Assembly (NCBI GenBank): GCA_039028975.1
Contig: JBCCHB010000032.1
Location: 54,650 to 118,649, forward strand
Source of the DNA: JAHBNG01 sp039028975
GTDB lineage: Bacteria > Chloroflexota > Anaerolineae > Caldilineales > Caldilineaceae
Length of the DNA stretch: 64,000 bases
Direction: 5' to 3'
Of the stretch, positions 16,329 through 25,031 are shown piece after piece. Numbering within the stretch: the first letter of the stretch is position 1; each line of letters starts with the position of its first letter. Made by a program: the position numbers and the translations under genes. The notes beneath the pieces are model-generated. The model searched no databases and was not told the origin of the DNA. It saw nothing but the letters and a program-made list of their open reading frames with translations.

Positions 16329-18968
16329 CTACCTATCTGTTGCGCCCGAGGTACGTGAGCTACTATTACCAGCAGTATTTGGAGGCCGATAGAAAAACGT
16401 ACGCCGGGGCGCGACCTCTCCCAACGGCTGATAATTATCATCGGTGCACGTCCCCCCTTCACACCTCACCAATTGCACAGTCCAGCTGTAGGAGCGACCC
16501 GAGTTCAGGACAAAGGGATTCTTTTGCAGCGCACTGATAGGGAGCAACTTACGTGTCCGTTTGGCAGCCGCATCCATTCCTTTGGGTCCCCCCGTTTCAT
16601 CAAAAACGACCAATTCGAAGTAATAGTCCGATGTGCGCAAAAGTACGCTTTGCACAATATCGCTGGCTTGTGAACTGACTCGCCACTCGAATTGGGTATC
16701 CTTATCAAAGGCAAAGCCATTACTTGGACTCACCAGCTCTACTTCATTTGACCGAGGTTGGTACTCACGTGAAGAGGTCGTCGCAGTTGATGTCGCGGTT
16801 GATGTCGCTTGGGAGATTGGCGGGACAGGGATTATCGGGATAGGCGTTGGTGACGCCGTCAACACAATTGAAGTAGCTGTTGGATTGACTCTTGCCGTTT
16901 GGGTGGCCTCAGCATTTTGAGTTGATTGGGCACGTGCTGTCGCCGTTCGATTTGGCGTAGGCCGTATAACTACTGCAACGGTTTCTGTTTCGCTTGGTAT
17001 GGGGGTTGATGGTGGGTCCGTAGGTCCATCCACACTTGGTACAAACAATGTAGCCGTTGCTCTAGCTGTGACAGGCACGGTAAATGTAGGCGACGGTAGC
17101 AACTGTATGGGTAATTCGCTTGTTTCTGTCGCCGTGGCCGCGTCTATAGTGGTTGGCGTTTCCACCGCTGTGGTAAATGAAGTGGTTGGCGTTTCTGTCC
17201 CGCTGGCCGTCGGTGATTGGGAAACAATGGTCTCTTCCTCACTCGTTGGCCTTGCTGGCGTCACATCAGTAATGTTTCCCTCCGAATTCACAGATTGAGT
17301 TGGCGCAACGGGATTGGTCGCTGTGGGCGAGGCCGTTGCGGTTTCTATGTTCTCTACGATAGATGGGTTCTTTGGATCGGTCTCCCTAAAGAGGGTGGAA
17401 CGTGACAACAGATATCCACCCGCAACCAGGAGGAGTAGAAGCAATGCACCGATGATAAAGGGCAACATGGATCGGTCTGAAGGAGCCGGCTCGCCAGATC
17501 CGTCTGATGGCCTGATCTGGTGAGCTGGTTGCTCGACCGCGGGATGGGGACCTGTCGACCCATCCACCACCGTATTGGTCAATTGGGGCTGGGGGGCTAA
17601 ATTACGATGGTCTGTCAGCCTAGCCGATGGGTTAGAACCGCCTGATAGAGCTGATGGTACGGAAGCCCCCTTGGATTCCAATTGGAGCATATGATCCCCA
17701 ATGCGCACCGTCTGATGGACCATCCAGCGAGCGGATTGACCTGATGGGATCTTCTCTTGGCCGACGATCAGCCCATTGGCAGAGTCCTGGTCGATAATTC
17801 TGAAGTTCACCCCGTCCCGCTCCAACAAGGCGTGAAAGCGAGAGACGCGATTATCATTGAGGACCACATCGTTTTTGGGGTCTCGTCCGATGCGCATGGT
17901 ACGTCCAGTAAGGGGAACGACATAAGCTCCCCCATTGGGCTGGCGAACCAGAATCTGGTCAATAAGTTGACTCCGACTATCTCTGTGCCTGGGTGGTGTA
18001 GGCGTCATAGGCACAGGTGATCGGTCCACATTCTGACGATGGAGGGTAAAGAGGTCGGCGCTGCCGTGGACCGCGCTTGGCGGCACGCTTTTGGGCAACG
18101 ATTCTAGGTCGACGGCCAGCAGAGCATCGCCCAAAGCTTCGGCTGATTCGTACCTTTCTTGGGCCTCTTTAGCCAGGGCTTTCTGCAAAATTTCTTCAAG
18201 AACCGGATCCACATCTGGGCGTACCGTGCTCGGTTTGGGTAGGGATTCATAGACGTGGTACTTGACTGCCTCTGGTGCGCTGCGAATGGGAAAGGGACGC
18301 TTGCCCAACGTCAATTCAAAGAGGAGCACACCCAAAGAGTAGACATCACTTCGACCATCCAAGGTCATGCCCTGGGCCTGTTCGGGTGACATATAGGCAG
18401 GCGTACCACCGGCTGCCCCTGCCGTCACAGATTGGAGACCCGTGTCCTGAATTTTGGCCAGTCCCAAGTCAGTAATAACGGGCCGAATGGGGGCTTCGAC
18501 CATGCCAGGCCGCACCATCTGTTCCTTGAGCATGATGTTGGCTGGCTTGATGTCTCGATGCAGCACCTTCAAGCCGTGGGCATAGGCCAAGGCATAGGAT
18601 GACTCGCGCACGAGTTGCACGGCCTCGGCTTGGGTGAACCAGCGCTGCTCTTTGGTTAGCTGTTGGAGCATATAGCGCAAATTGACGCCAGGAATAAACT
18701 CCATGACCAGGTAGAGATGATCCAGGGCCGTATCAAAGTCATAGACCTTGACAATGCCCGGATGATCCATGCGTGCGGCCGCCCGAGCCTCCCGGCGAAA
18801 ATATTCGATAAAGGAAGGACGGTAGGCATACTCAGGATGCATGAGCTTGACAGCCACGTCCCGATCGAGCTCCAGATCGAGGGCCTTAAAGACAGCGCCC
18901 ATACCACCCTTGCCCAGCAATTTGTTGATTTTGTAGCGACCGAGGGTTTGGCCGATTAAGTGCTCCAT
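16329..18968 (-). CDS. Transmembrane Ser/Thr kinase - FHA - shared extracellular domain
   Basis: 879 aa. The kinase domain is at 12-275: LGKGGMGAVFKA, Lys41 (VAVKLM), HRD at 137-139, DLG at 167-169 (a common bacterial variant of DFG) and TPAYMSPEQ. A conserved linker at about 295-325 (VPPSAVHGS, TLHRQN, SPVPMTPTP) leads to an FHA domain at 355-430 (RIGRDPKNDVVLNDNRVSR, then QDSANG). One membrane helix lies at about 500-520. A Thr-rich linker ends in a beta-rich domain of about 110 residues (FEWRVSS, DYYFELVVFDE, YSWTVQLVRCEGGTC, GEVAPRR) also found on other kinases and on one PP2C here. The two cysteines suggest a disulfide. It lies upstream of the DNRLRE/kinase pair. The likely role is sensing an external signal and phosphorylating FHA partners. 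Confidence 0.9.
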   Translation of the reverse strand: MEHLIGQTLGRYKINKLLGKGGMGAVFKALDLELDRDVAVKLMHPEYAYRPSFIEYFRREARAAARMDHPGIVKVYDFDTALDHLYLVMEFIPGVNLRYMLQQLTKEQRWFTQAEAVQLVRESSYALAYAHGLKVLHRDIKPANIMLKEQMVRPGMVEAPIRPVITDLGLAKIQDTGLQSVTAGAAGGTPAYMSPEQAQGMTLDGRSDVYSLGVLLFELTLGKRPFPIRSAPEAVKYHVYESLPKPSTVRPDVDPVLEEILQKALAKEAQERYESAEALGDALLAVDLESLPKSVPPSAVHGSADLFTLHRQNVDRSPVPMTPTPPRHRDSRSQLIDQILVRQPNGGAYVVPLTGRTMRIGRDPKNDVVLNDNRVSRFHALLERDGVNFRIIDQDSANGLIVGQEKIPSGQSARWMVHQTVRIGDHMLQLESKGASVPSALSGGSNPSARLTDHRNLAPQPQLTNTVVDGSTGPHPAVEQPAHQIRPSDGSGEPAPSDRSMLPFIIGALLLLLLVAGGYLLSRSTLFRETDPKNPSIVENIETATASPTATNPVAPTQSVNSEGNITDVTPARPTSEEETIVSQSPTASGTETPTTSFTTAVETPTTIDAATATETSELPIQLLPSPTFTVPVTARATATLFVPSVDGPTDPPSTPIPSETETVAVVIRPTPNRTATARAQSTQNAEATQTARVNPTATSIVLTASPTPIPIIPVPPISQATSTATSTATTSSREYQPRSNEVELVSPSNGFAFDKDTQFEWRVSSQASDIVQSVLLRTSDYYFELVVFDETGGPKGMDAAAKRTRKLLPISALQKNPFVLNSGRSYSWTVQLVRCEGGTCTDDNYQPLGEVAPRRTFFYRPPNTAGNSSSRTSGATDR

Positions 18969-19121
18969 GATAGTTTCATTTTAGAGAAGGTTAAGTACCC
19001 GCACAAAAGTAAATTGGTATCTTCCTTAGGGTAGAAATACCGAAAAACATGTGCTCGGATACTTATTGTTCTTTGTATTGTTCAACTCAGTAAGAGTTAA
19101 GTTTGCGGGACGATCAGTTCA

Positions 19122-20717
19122 TCAATCTGTGATGTTCTGGCCAGAATCAATGTAATAAGGCACGTATATCCTTATTGCACCGGGCAATTGCTGCAAGTTA
19201 AGGTACTGTTTCCTCATTTCTGTACTCCCATCAGACAACAGCTCATACCACTCAACAATGATGGCTGGTGCCGCTACGTTGATTGTATTGACACATTCTG
19301 GTAGTAATGTTGCTGCACGTCCGGCACCATCTTCAACCATAAGAAATGCGCCATCCGGTATGACGTTCTTAGCGGACTCACTACCGGATTCATTGTCTGG
19401 GATGGATATTCGCAAACTACCGGAGCGTCGACAAGCTGGGTTCCGAGCAATCACAGTAAGCTGATAATCGCCTGGTTCAAAAGTATGAGTAAAACTTTCA
19501 CGCGCATTGAGTTGAATCGGTTCGCTGTCCAAATACCAGTCATACTTGACATTGCGATTGGCGCTATCTGGTTCAACTTCTGCAGAAACTTCCTGCTCAC
19601 CCGCCTCGGAGATATTATCAATAAAAATATTCTCAATAGGTAATGTGCGCGTCACTACATATGTACGACTGACCGAACCCGTGGCTGCAATCGCAATCTC
19701 CTCACATCTGAGAAAGTATGTATTTTGTACCTCTGTATCTCGCCTGAAGTTACATAAATCCGATTCACTCGGTTCGTAATGCATCCCCTGAGGAATATAT
19801 CCTGTTAGGACTACATTGTTCAGGCCAGTATTGCTATTGACCCTGGTTATAAAGATTGTAATTGTAAGCGGTTCGCCCAATCCAATATCAGTTGGAAAGA
19901 TTGGCTCAGGGGTTCCATTAACTCGTTGATAGGAGGCTTCGACACGAAGTCCTAGAGTAGGCGCGGGAGTGGGCGTGAATGTAGGCGTGCTGGTAGGTGT
20001 TGGTATTTCAAACTCGATGACTAGAACGGGACTTGGCCCACTACAATCTGCTTCGTCTGATGGACAGTCTTTTGTGCGGAATGCACGTTCTCTATTCCGG
20101 TCCCTATTTTCGTCACCTTGCAGGATCAAGCTCAACTCGGATCCATTAGCTGGGCGCTCTTGCTGCCACTGTTGAACCAACGTGGTTACATTCCATTCGT
20201 AAACGCGACGACTTGTGCCTATCTCAACTGTTACGCCGCCTGGCGTTATTGGCTTATGACCGCTTTCATTCCAATTCGTATCTTCGAGCCAGTCGTTTAC
20301 AAACATTGAGACCGTTATTGGCAGCGGATCATCCCGACTCGTGTTCGAAGACAAATGTAGTTTCAGGGTAGCGGACTGGATCTGAGCATTCTGTGGAATG
20401 CCACTAAGGTCGAATTTTATTAATGAGCGCTCGATCTCAGAGCCATCGGAACCATTATAGCCAACCCACATCTGTTCCAGCATGGGCCGCCTTTCGTCCG
20501 GGCGACCGCTGGCCATGTATGTATCAGCGATAGGGCTAAATTCTTGCAAAGCAGACTTTTCATTCGTTGAGCTGTCAAGATTTTGAGCTGAGCCATTTTC
20601 GGCAGACACCGTCAATATAGTGGATAATGCACCAGCCATTATCAACGTCACAAGTAGCTGTGTGCAGTATTTGTATTGCATCCTATTCATGTATGCTGTC
20701 TGCCTATTCCGGGTCAT
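19122..20717 (-). CDS. Secreted DNRLRE-domain surface protein
   Basis: 531 aa. Its ATG overlaps the TGA of the upstream kinase (ATGA, 20714-20717). The signal peptide core is LLVTLIMAGALSTILTVSA; a later ATG (MNRMQYKYC) could also serve. A DNRLRE domain (IADTYMASGRPDER, LIKFDLSG, IQSATLKLHLSS) occupies about 60-235 and is closely related to that of the protein at 14448. A PT linker and a DUF11-like domain follow (IPQGMHYEPSESD), then a PKD-like section at about 370-460 (TFEPGDYQLTV). Unlike its relatives it lacks the C-terminal YYYW/IDDVS domain. Tight coupling to a receptor kinase argues that it works with that receptor at the cell surface. Confidence 0.8.
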   Translation of the reverse strand: MTRNRQTAYMNRMQYKYCTQLLVTLIMAGALSTILTVSAENGSAQNLDSSTNEKSALQEFSPIADTYMASGRPDERRPMLEQMWVGYNGSDGSEIERSLIKFDLSGIPQNAQIQSATLKLHLSSNTSRDDPLPITVSMFVNDWLEDTNWNESGHKPITPGGVTVEIGTSRRVYEWNVTTLVQQWQQERPANGSELSLILQGDENRDRNRERAFRTKDCPSDEADCSGPSPVLVIEFEIPTPTSTPTFTPTPAPTLGLRVEASYQRVNGTPEPIFPTDIGLGEPLTITIFITRVNSNTGLNNVVLTGYIPQGMHYEPSESDLCNFRRDTEVQNTYFLRCEEIAIAATGSVSRTYVVTRTLPIENIFIDNISEAGEQEVSAEVEPDSANRNVKYDWYLDSEPIQLNARESFTHTFEPGDYQLTVIARNPACRRSGSLRISIPDNESGSESAKNVIPDGAFLMVEDGAGRAATLLPECVNTINVAAPAIIVEWYELLSDGSTEMRKQYLNLQQLPGAIRIYVPYYIDSGQNITD

Positions 20718-23428
20718 TTGTTTGGGTTTCCATCTATTTCGCTACTACTACCGCTACTACCGCCGCTACTACTAGGCCTGAAAATAAAACTACGTCGTGG
20801 CGCAACCTCCCCAACCGGCCTATAATTTTCGCTATTACACAAACCACCAGCACACCAAACCAACTGCACCGTCCACTCATAGGATTTACCAGATTCGAGT
20901 TTAAATGGAGAGTGACGAAGAGAATCGGGTTTAATCAGCAAACTCATTCTTTTGGACGCGCTAGTCATGCCTTTAGGCACGCGGTCATTATCAAACACAA
21001 CCAATTCAAAGAGATAGTTCGAATTTGGATCAATCGCGCTTCTCACCTCGCGACTGGCGAATTCACTGAACTGCCAATGAAATGAATATTGTTGATCAAA
21101 GGAGATCCCATCATCTGGACCAATTATCTCAACCTCATTAGATTGAGGTCGAAATGGCGGCGGTTCTAATTGTGATGAATCTGAAGGGAGTGATCGTTGC
21201 GTAGGAGCAGGTTGCGCAACCGTTGCCGTAGCAACCGTTGCCGCGTTTTGAGTTGCTAGAATAGCTTGTTCTCGTGTGGAAATAGCATCCGTTGTAGCAA
21301 TGATATCGGGTGTGACTGTAGGAATAAATGTACCTTCAGGAAAAGGCCGTGTCGCCAACGTCATTTTAGCAATGGCAGTAGCGGTTTGATTTGCCTGGAT
21401 AGTCAGCATCCGCTCTGCATTGCTTGTTGCAGTTGCATCGACTGCTGGTGTATAGGTAAGAGTGGGTGTCGGGGTCTCTGTTACTGTGGGTGAGTTAGTC
21501 GGTGTCGCAATAATTATGGCTGTTGGCATGATTTTTGGCGCGGAAGTTGGCAACGGGGTAGTAGTGGGTGGCACCGCTGTAGAAGTTGGCGTTTGTGTCG
21601 GCCCTGGCATGAATGTAGGCGTATTAGTGGGTATTGGTGTCTCAGTTGGCACCACATATTGAGTTAGGGTGAAGGCTACCGTCGCAGTAATGGCAGCAAC
21701 TTCCACAGCAGTTTGAGTGGATTGCGTTCCGTCAACTCCGCCGCTATTATTTGTACCGTTAGCACCTTTAGACGAATTCGCTTCAACAGCAGAGAATGTT
21801 GGCTGTGAAGATACTCCAATAACAGATGTACTTTCTGGGAACAATCTGTTCAGCACCCCAGAACTCGATACAAGATATCCTCCGGCTATTACAAATAGGA
21901 GCAGCATCACACCAATAACCCAGGGGAGTAGAGAGCGTTCTGATTCGTCTGGTTCATTACTATTATTGACATATGACCTACGATTTTGATTAGTTGGTTG
22001 TCTCAAGGCTGACTGATTTACCAACGTACCCGTCATATCATCTGGTTGCTGAAGAGGATACGATTTCACTGAATCGTCAGGTACAGGCTGTGAACCCTGC
22101 CTATTTTCCGACAGCACAGACTCATCCCCGGTCTGCAAGAAGAGAAGATGATTGCCAATGCGCAAGGCTTCTTCTGGCATCCACAGGGCTGACCGATGGG
22201 GCCCAATTGTGCGCTGCCCCAGCGTCAGGCCGTTGGCAGACCCCTGGTCAACGATCCTGAAGTAGCGTCCAGTGCGCTCCACCAGGGCGTGGTAGCGAGA
22301 GACGGAATAGTCGTTGAGGACCACATCATTTTCATGGCCTCGACCAATGCGGATCATCTCCCTGGTAAAGGCAATGGTATAGGTGGAGTGATCGGGTTGC
22401 ATGATCCGAATCTGGGTAGGGGGTTGACTGCCCTGATTACCGCTTGGATGCTGGGGGCTGGGCGTCACGGCCATGGGTGACTGCTCCAGATTCTGGCGAT
22501 GTAAGGTTACCAGCTCAATGCTGCCGTTGGCCGCGCTGGGTGGGACGCTGGTGGCCAGGGAGGCCAGGTCAATGGCCTGCAAGGCATCGCCCAACGCTTC
22601 GGCGGATTCGTAGCGATCCTGGGCCTCTTTGGCCAGGGCCGTCTCCAGAATCGATTCGAGGATCGGATCCAGATCGGAACGAAGCGAACTAGGCTTGGGC
22701 AACGTCTCATTCATGTGGCAGTAGACGGCTTCTGGGACGCTATGAATGGAATAGGGGCGCTCTCCCAAGGTCAACTCAAAGAGAAGAACGCCCAATGAGT
22801 AGACATCGCTGCGCCCATCCAAGGGCCTACCTAGGGCTTGCTCAGGAGACATGTAGGCAGGCGTCCCCCCAGCCGTCGTCCCAGGCGCGCTCTGGAGACC
22901 GCTATCCTGTATCTTGGCCAGTCCTAGGTCGGTAATGACGGGTCGGATGGGCGCTTCGACGACGCCCGGTCGCACCTTCTGCTCTTTGACCATAATGTTG
23001 GCTGGCTTGATGTCTCGATGGAGCACGTGCATACCGTGAGCATAGGCCAAGGCGTAGGCTGAATCACGCACAATCTGTATGCCCTCAGCTTGGGTGATCC
23101 AGCGCTTCTCTTTGGTCAGTTGCTGGAGCATTTGGCGCAGATTGACGCCCGGAATAAACTCCATGACCAGATAGAGATGATCCAGGGCCTCGCCAAAGTC
23201 ATGAACTTTCACAATGCCGGGATGATCCATGCGCGCGGCAGCCCTGGCCTCCCGCCGGAAGAATTCGATGAAGTTCTGGCGAGGAGCATATTCAGGATTC
23301 ATGAGCTTGATGGCCACATCCCGCTCTAGGTCCAAATGGTGGGCCTTGAAGACCGCCCCCATGCCGCCTTTGCCCAGCAACTTATTGATTTGGTAGCGGC
23401 CAAGGGTTTGACCGATTAGGTGATCCAT
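20714..23428 (-). CDS. Transmembrane Ser/Thr kinase - FHA - shared extracellular domain
   Basis: 904 aa and very similar to the kinase at 16329 through the first 430 residues, so a recent paralogue. Kinase motifs are LGKGGMGAVFKA, VAIKLM, VLHRDIKPANIM, TDLGLAK and TPAYMSPEQ. The conserved kinase-FHA linker (VPPSAANGS, TLHRQNLEQSPMAVTPSP) precedes an FHA domain at about 346-429 (IRIGRGHENDVVLNDYSVSR, QGSANGL). The membrane helix is at about 501-521. The extracellular part is PT-rich and ends with the shared beta-domain (FELVVFDNDRVPKGM, YEWTVQLVWCAGGLC, GEVAPRRSF) and a Gly/Ser tail. It is translationally coupled to the DNRLRE gene that follows. Confidence 0.9.
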   Translation of the reverse strand: MDHLIGQTLGRYQINKLLGKGGMGAVFKAHHLDLERDVAIKLMNPEYAPRQNFIEFFRREARAAARMDHPGIVKVHDFGEALDHLYLVMEFIPGVNLRQMLQQLTKEKRWITQAEGIQIVRDSAYALAYAHGMHVLHRDIKPANIMVKEQKVRPGVVEAPIRPVITDLGLAKIQDSGLQSAPGTTAGGTPAYMSPEQALGRPLDGRSDVYSLGVLLFELTLGERPYSIHSVPEAVYCHMNETLPKPSSLRSDLDPILESILETALAKEAQDRYESAEALGDALQAIDLASLATSVPPSAANGSIELVTLHRQNLEQSPMAVTPSPQHPSGNQGSQPPTQIRIMQPDHSTYTIAFTREMIRIGRGHENDVVLNDYSVSRYHALVERTGRYFRIVDQGSANGLTLGQRTIGPHRSALWMPEEALRIGNHLLFLQTGDESVLSENRQGSQPVPDDSVKSYPLQQPDDMTGTLVNQSALRQPTNQNRRSYVNNSNEPDESERSLLPWVIGVMLLLFVIAGGYLVSSSGVLNRLFPESTSVIGVSSQPTFSAVEANSSKGANGTNNSGGVDGTQSTQTAVEVAAITATVAFTLTQYVVPTETPIPTNTPTFMPGPTQTPTSTAVPPTTTPLPTSAPKIMPTAIIIATPTNSPTVTETPTPTLTYTPAVDATATSNAERMLTIQANQTATAIAKMTLATRPFPEGTFIPTVTPDIIATTDAISTREQAILATQNAATVATATVAQPAPTQRSLPSDSSQLEPPPFRPQSNEVEIIGPDDGISFDQQYSFHWQFSEFASREVRSAIDPNSNYLFELVVFDNDRVPKGMTSASKRMSLLIKPDSLRHSPFKLESGKSYEWTVQLVWCAGGLCNSENYRPVGEVAPRRSFIFRPSSSGGSSGSSSEIDGNPNK

Positions 23429-23489
23429 ATAGACACGGTTTTAGGATATACTACTATACTGATATATGAATTGGGTATCAATCGTCTGC

Positions 23490-23517
23490 AGTCCTGAGTC
23501 CAAGGTCAAGAGTCGCG
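23490..23517. repeat. Degenerate heptamer repeat (four units)
   Basis: Four consecutive 7-base units read AGTCCTG, AGTCCAA, GGTCAAG and AGTCGCG. Positions 2-4 (GTC) are constant and the rest varies. This is the style of the short tandem heptamers seen in the intergenic DNA of some filamentous bacteria. Similar degenerate heptamers occur at 27268-27326 and 58102-58130. Confidence 0.5.
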
Positions 23518-23580
23518 GCTGTGGCTAACGTAATCTTTCATTGCTTTGAATACTGAGTAACTTCCTCATATGGAGTGCGA

Positions 23581-24966
23581 CTATCTATTCTCCTCACAGT
23601 CGTCATCTATTGAAACATCATCAATGTAGAGGTTGCTATTACCAGACCCATCCAATTCGGCCCTAAATTCGATGGTGACATCCTGTTCATCGAAATTATT
23701 CATGTCAATACAGCCCAATCTCCAAGCATTTGTATTATTAGTTTCACAAAGTTCAGCAGGGGGTTGAAGATCTGCGTTATTAGCCTGAACAAACCATCTA
23801 TCGTCTCCGCAGTTACTCTCTTCCGAAGCAACCCAGTAGTAGTATCGTAATTTGAGTCTATCCAAATATTTGGGAACACTGATGTTTTGGCGAATTGACG
23901 AAGTTTCATTCGCTCTACCGCCAAGCCATGCAGCCCAGTTACCCATACGGGGACTGTCTGGCAGAAGTGTATTCCGATCGACAATTACAGTATCAAAGTT
24001 TGTCGATTGTTCAGTCCAGGATGCATTTGGTCTGATCTCGAAGCCGCCATTGGCGAGTTCCGGCAATGGAATAATTAGAAAATTTTGATGGAATGGCAGA
24101 TAGTAGGTGTGACTGAGTTTGACTATAACCATTATTTGAGCAGTTTTCGTTATTCCACTCTGGATCTCCTTCATTAAGACTTGGTTAATGATCTCTTCAC
24201 CGTCTTGGGCCGTAGAGACAATTTTCCCGGTATAGGAAATTACTTTGCTACTTTCAGCGCTGAGCTCGCCCATCCAATTTAGAATGTAGGGACGTCGAAA
24301 ATGCACCGATGTGCCAAGTGTATTTGGCTGAACATCAGTTACTTTAACGTCAAGTGTATCCGTTAGATTCAACGTTGCGGTCATTGCAGATTTATTGTGA
24401 ATCGATATCGTATAAGTAATCGGATCCTCAGGGTGAACATATTTAGCAGATACATGCTTGGTGATTTCTATTTCATCATCTGTTATATTGACTGAGTCTT
24501 CTACAGGCATAACCGCAACAGCGACATCATCTTCTATTTCGATGCCATTCTGTATGTCTCTTGCCACAACTTGATTGACAATCTCCTCGACGTCTTGAGC
24601 AGCAGAGTCGACTCTTGCTGTATACGAAATTACTAAACTTTCATCTGCCTCAATTTCACCTGTCCAAGCCAGAAGCTGAGGTAAAGTAGGTGAAACAGCT
24701 GTACCAACTGTATTTGTGTGAATGTCAGTTAAGTACATAGGAATCGTGTCCGTCAGACTTAATGTGCTTGAAATCTCTGAATGATTTTGAATCAATATCG
24801 TGTAGGTAATCAACTCGCCTATTTTAACAGATTCGGAAGACGCAGTTTTGCTAATTTCTACATCATCAGTGGATTGTGCGTGAGCTACCTCAAAACCAAA
24901 CAGCAAGAAAATACCCAAGATAGGGAGAATCATGATGCCCATAAATTTACTGTGTGATACCATCAC
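23581..24966 (-). CDS. Secreted protein with two DUF11 repeats and Cys-rich C-terminal domain
   Basis: 461 aa. The signal peptide is at about 1-31 (IMILPILGIFLLFGFEVAHA). Two DUF11-like beta-sandwich repeats at about 33-155 and 165-285 share ITYTI, LTDT and the sequence VISYT followed by an AQD(V/G)EEI(V/I)NQV stretch. The C-terminal domain (about 305-455) matches that of the protein at 14448: NGGFEIRPNASWTEQSTN, YYYWVASEESNC, ELCETNNTNAWRLGC, IDDVSI. The four-plus conserved cysteines suggest disulfides, consistent with export. It follows the PP2C receptor gene by 65 bases on the same strand. The ligand is unknown; a surface or matrix role is inferred. Confidence 0.75.
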   Translation of the reverse strand: MMVSHSKFMGIMILPILGIFLLFGFEVAHAQSTDDVEISKTASSESVKIGELITYTILIQNHSEISSTLSLTDTIPMYLTDIHTNTVGTAVSPTLPQLLAWTGEIEADESLVISYTARVDSAAQDVEEIVNQVVARDIQNGIEIEDDVAVAVMPVEDSVNITDDEIEITKHVSAKYVHPEDPITYTISIHNKSAMTATLNLTDTLDVKVTDVQPNTLGTSVHFRRPYILNWMGELSAESSKVISYTGKIVSTAQDGEEIINQVLMKEIQSGITKTAQIMVIVKLSHTYYLPFHQNFLIIPLPELANGGFEIRPNASWTEQSTNFDTVIVDRNTLLPDSPRMGNWAAWLGGRANETSSIRQNISVPKYLDRLKLRYYYWVASEESNCGDDRWFVQANNADLQPPAELCETNNTNAWRLGCIDMNNFDEQDVTIEFRAELDGSGNSNLYIDDVSIDDDCEENR

Positions 24967-25031
24967 TATTTACCTTATATTCATTACAATTTGATATCTT
25001 TATTTCTCAAACAAGCTAATAGCATTTAAAG

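Noticed and set aside
18462..18470. DLG instead of DFG in several kinases as a sign of inactivity
   Set aside because: DLG keeps the metal-binding Asp and is common in active bacterial Ser/Thr kinases; HRD, the lysine and the activation segment are intact. HQD and HLD variants elsewhere also keep the catalytic Asp.
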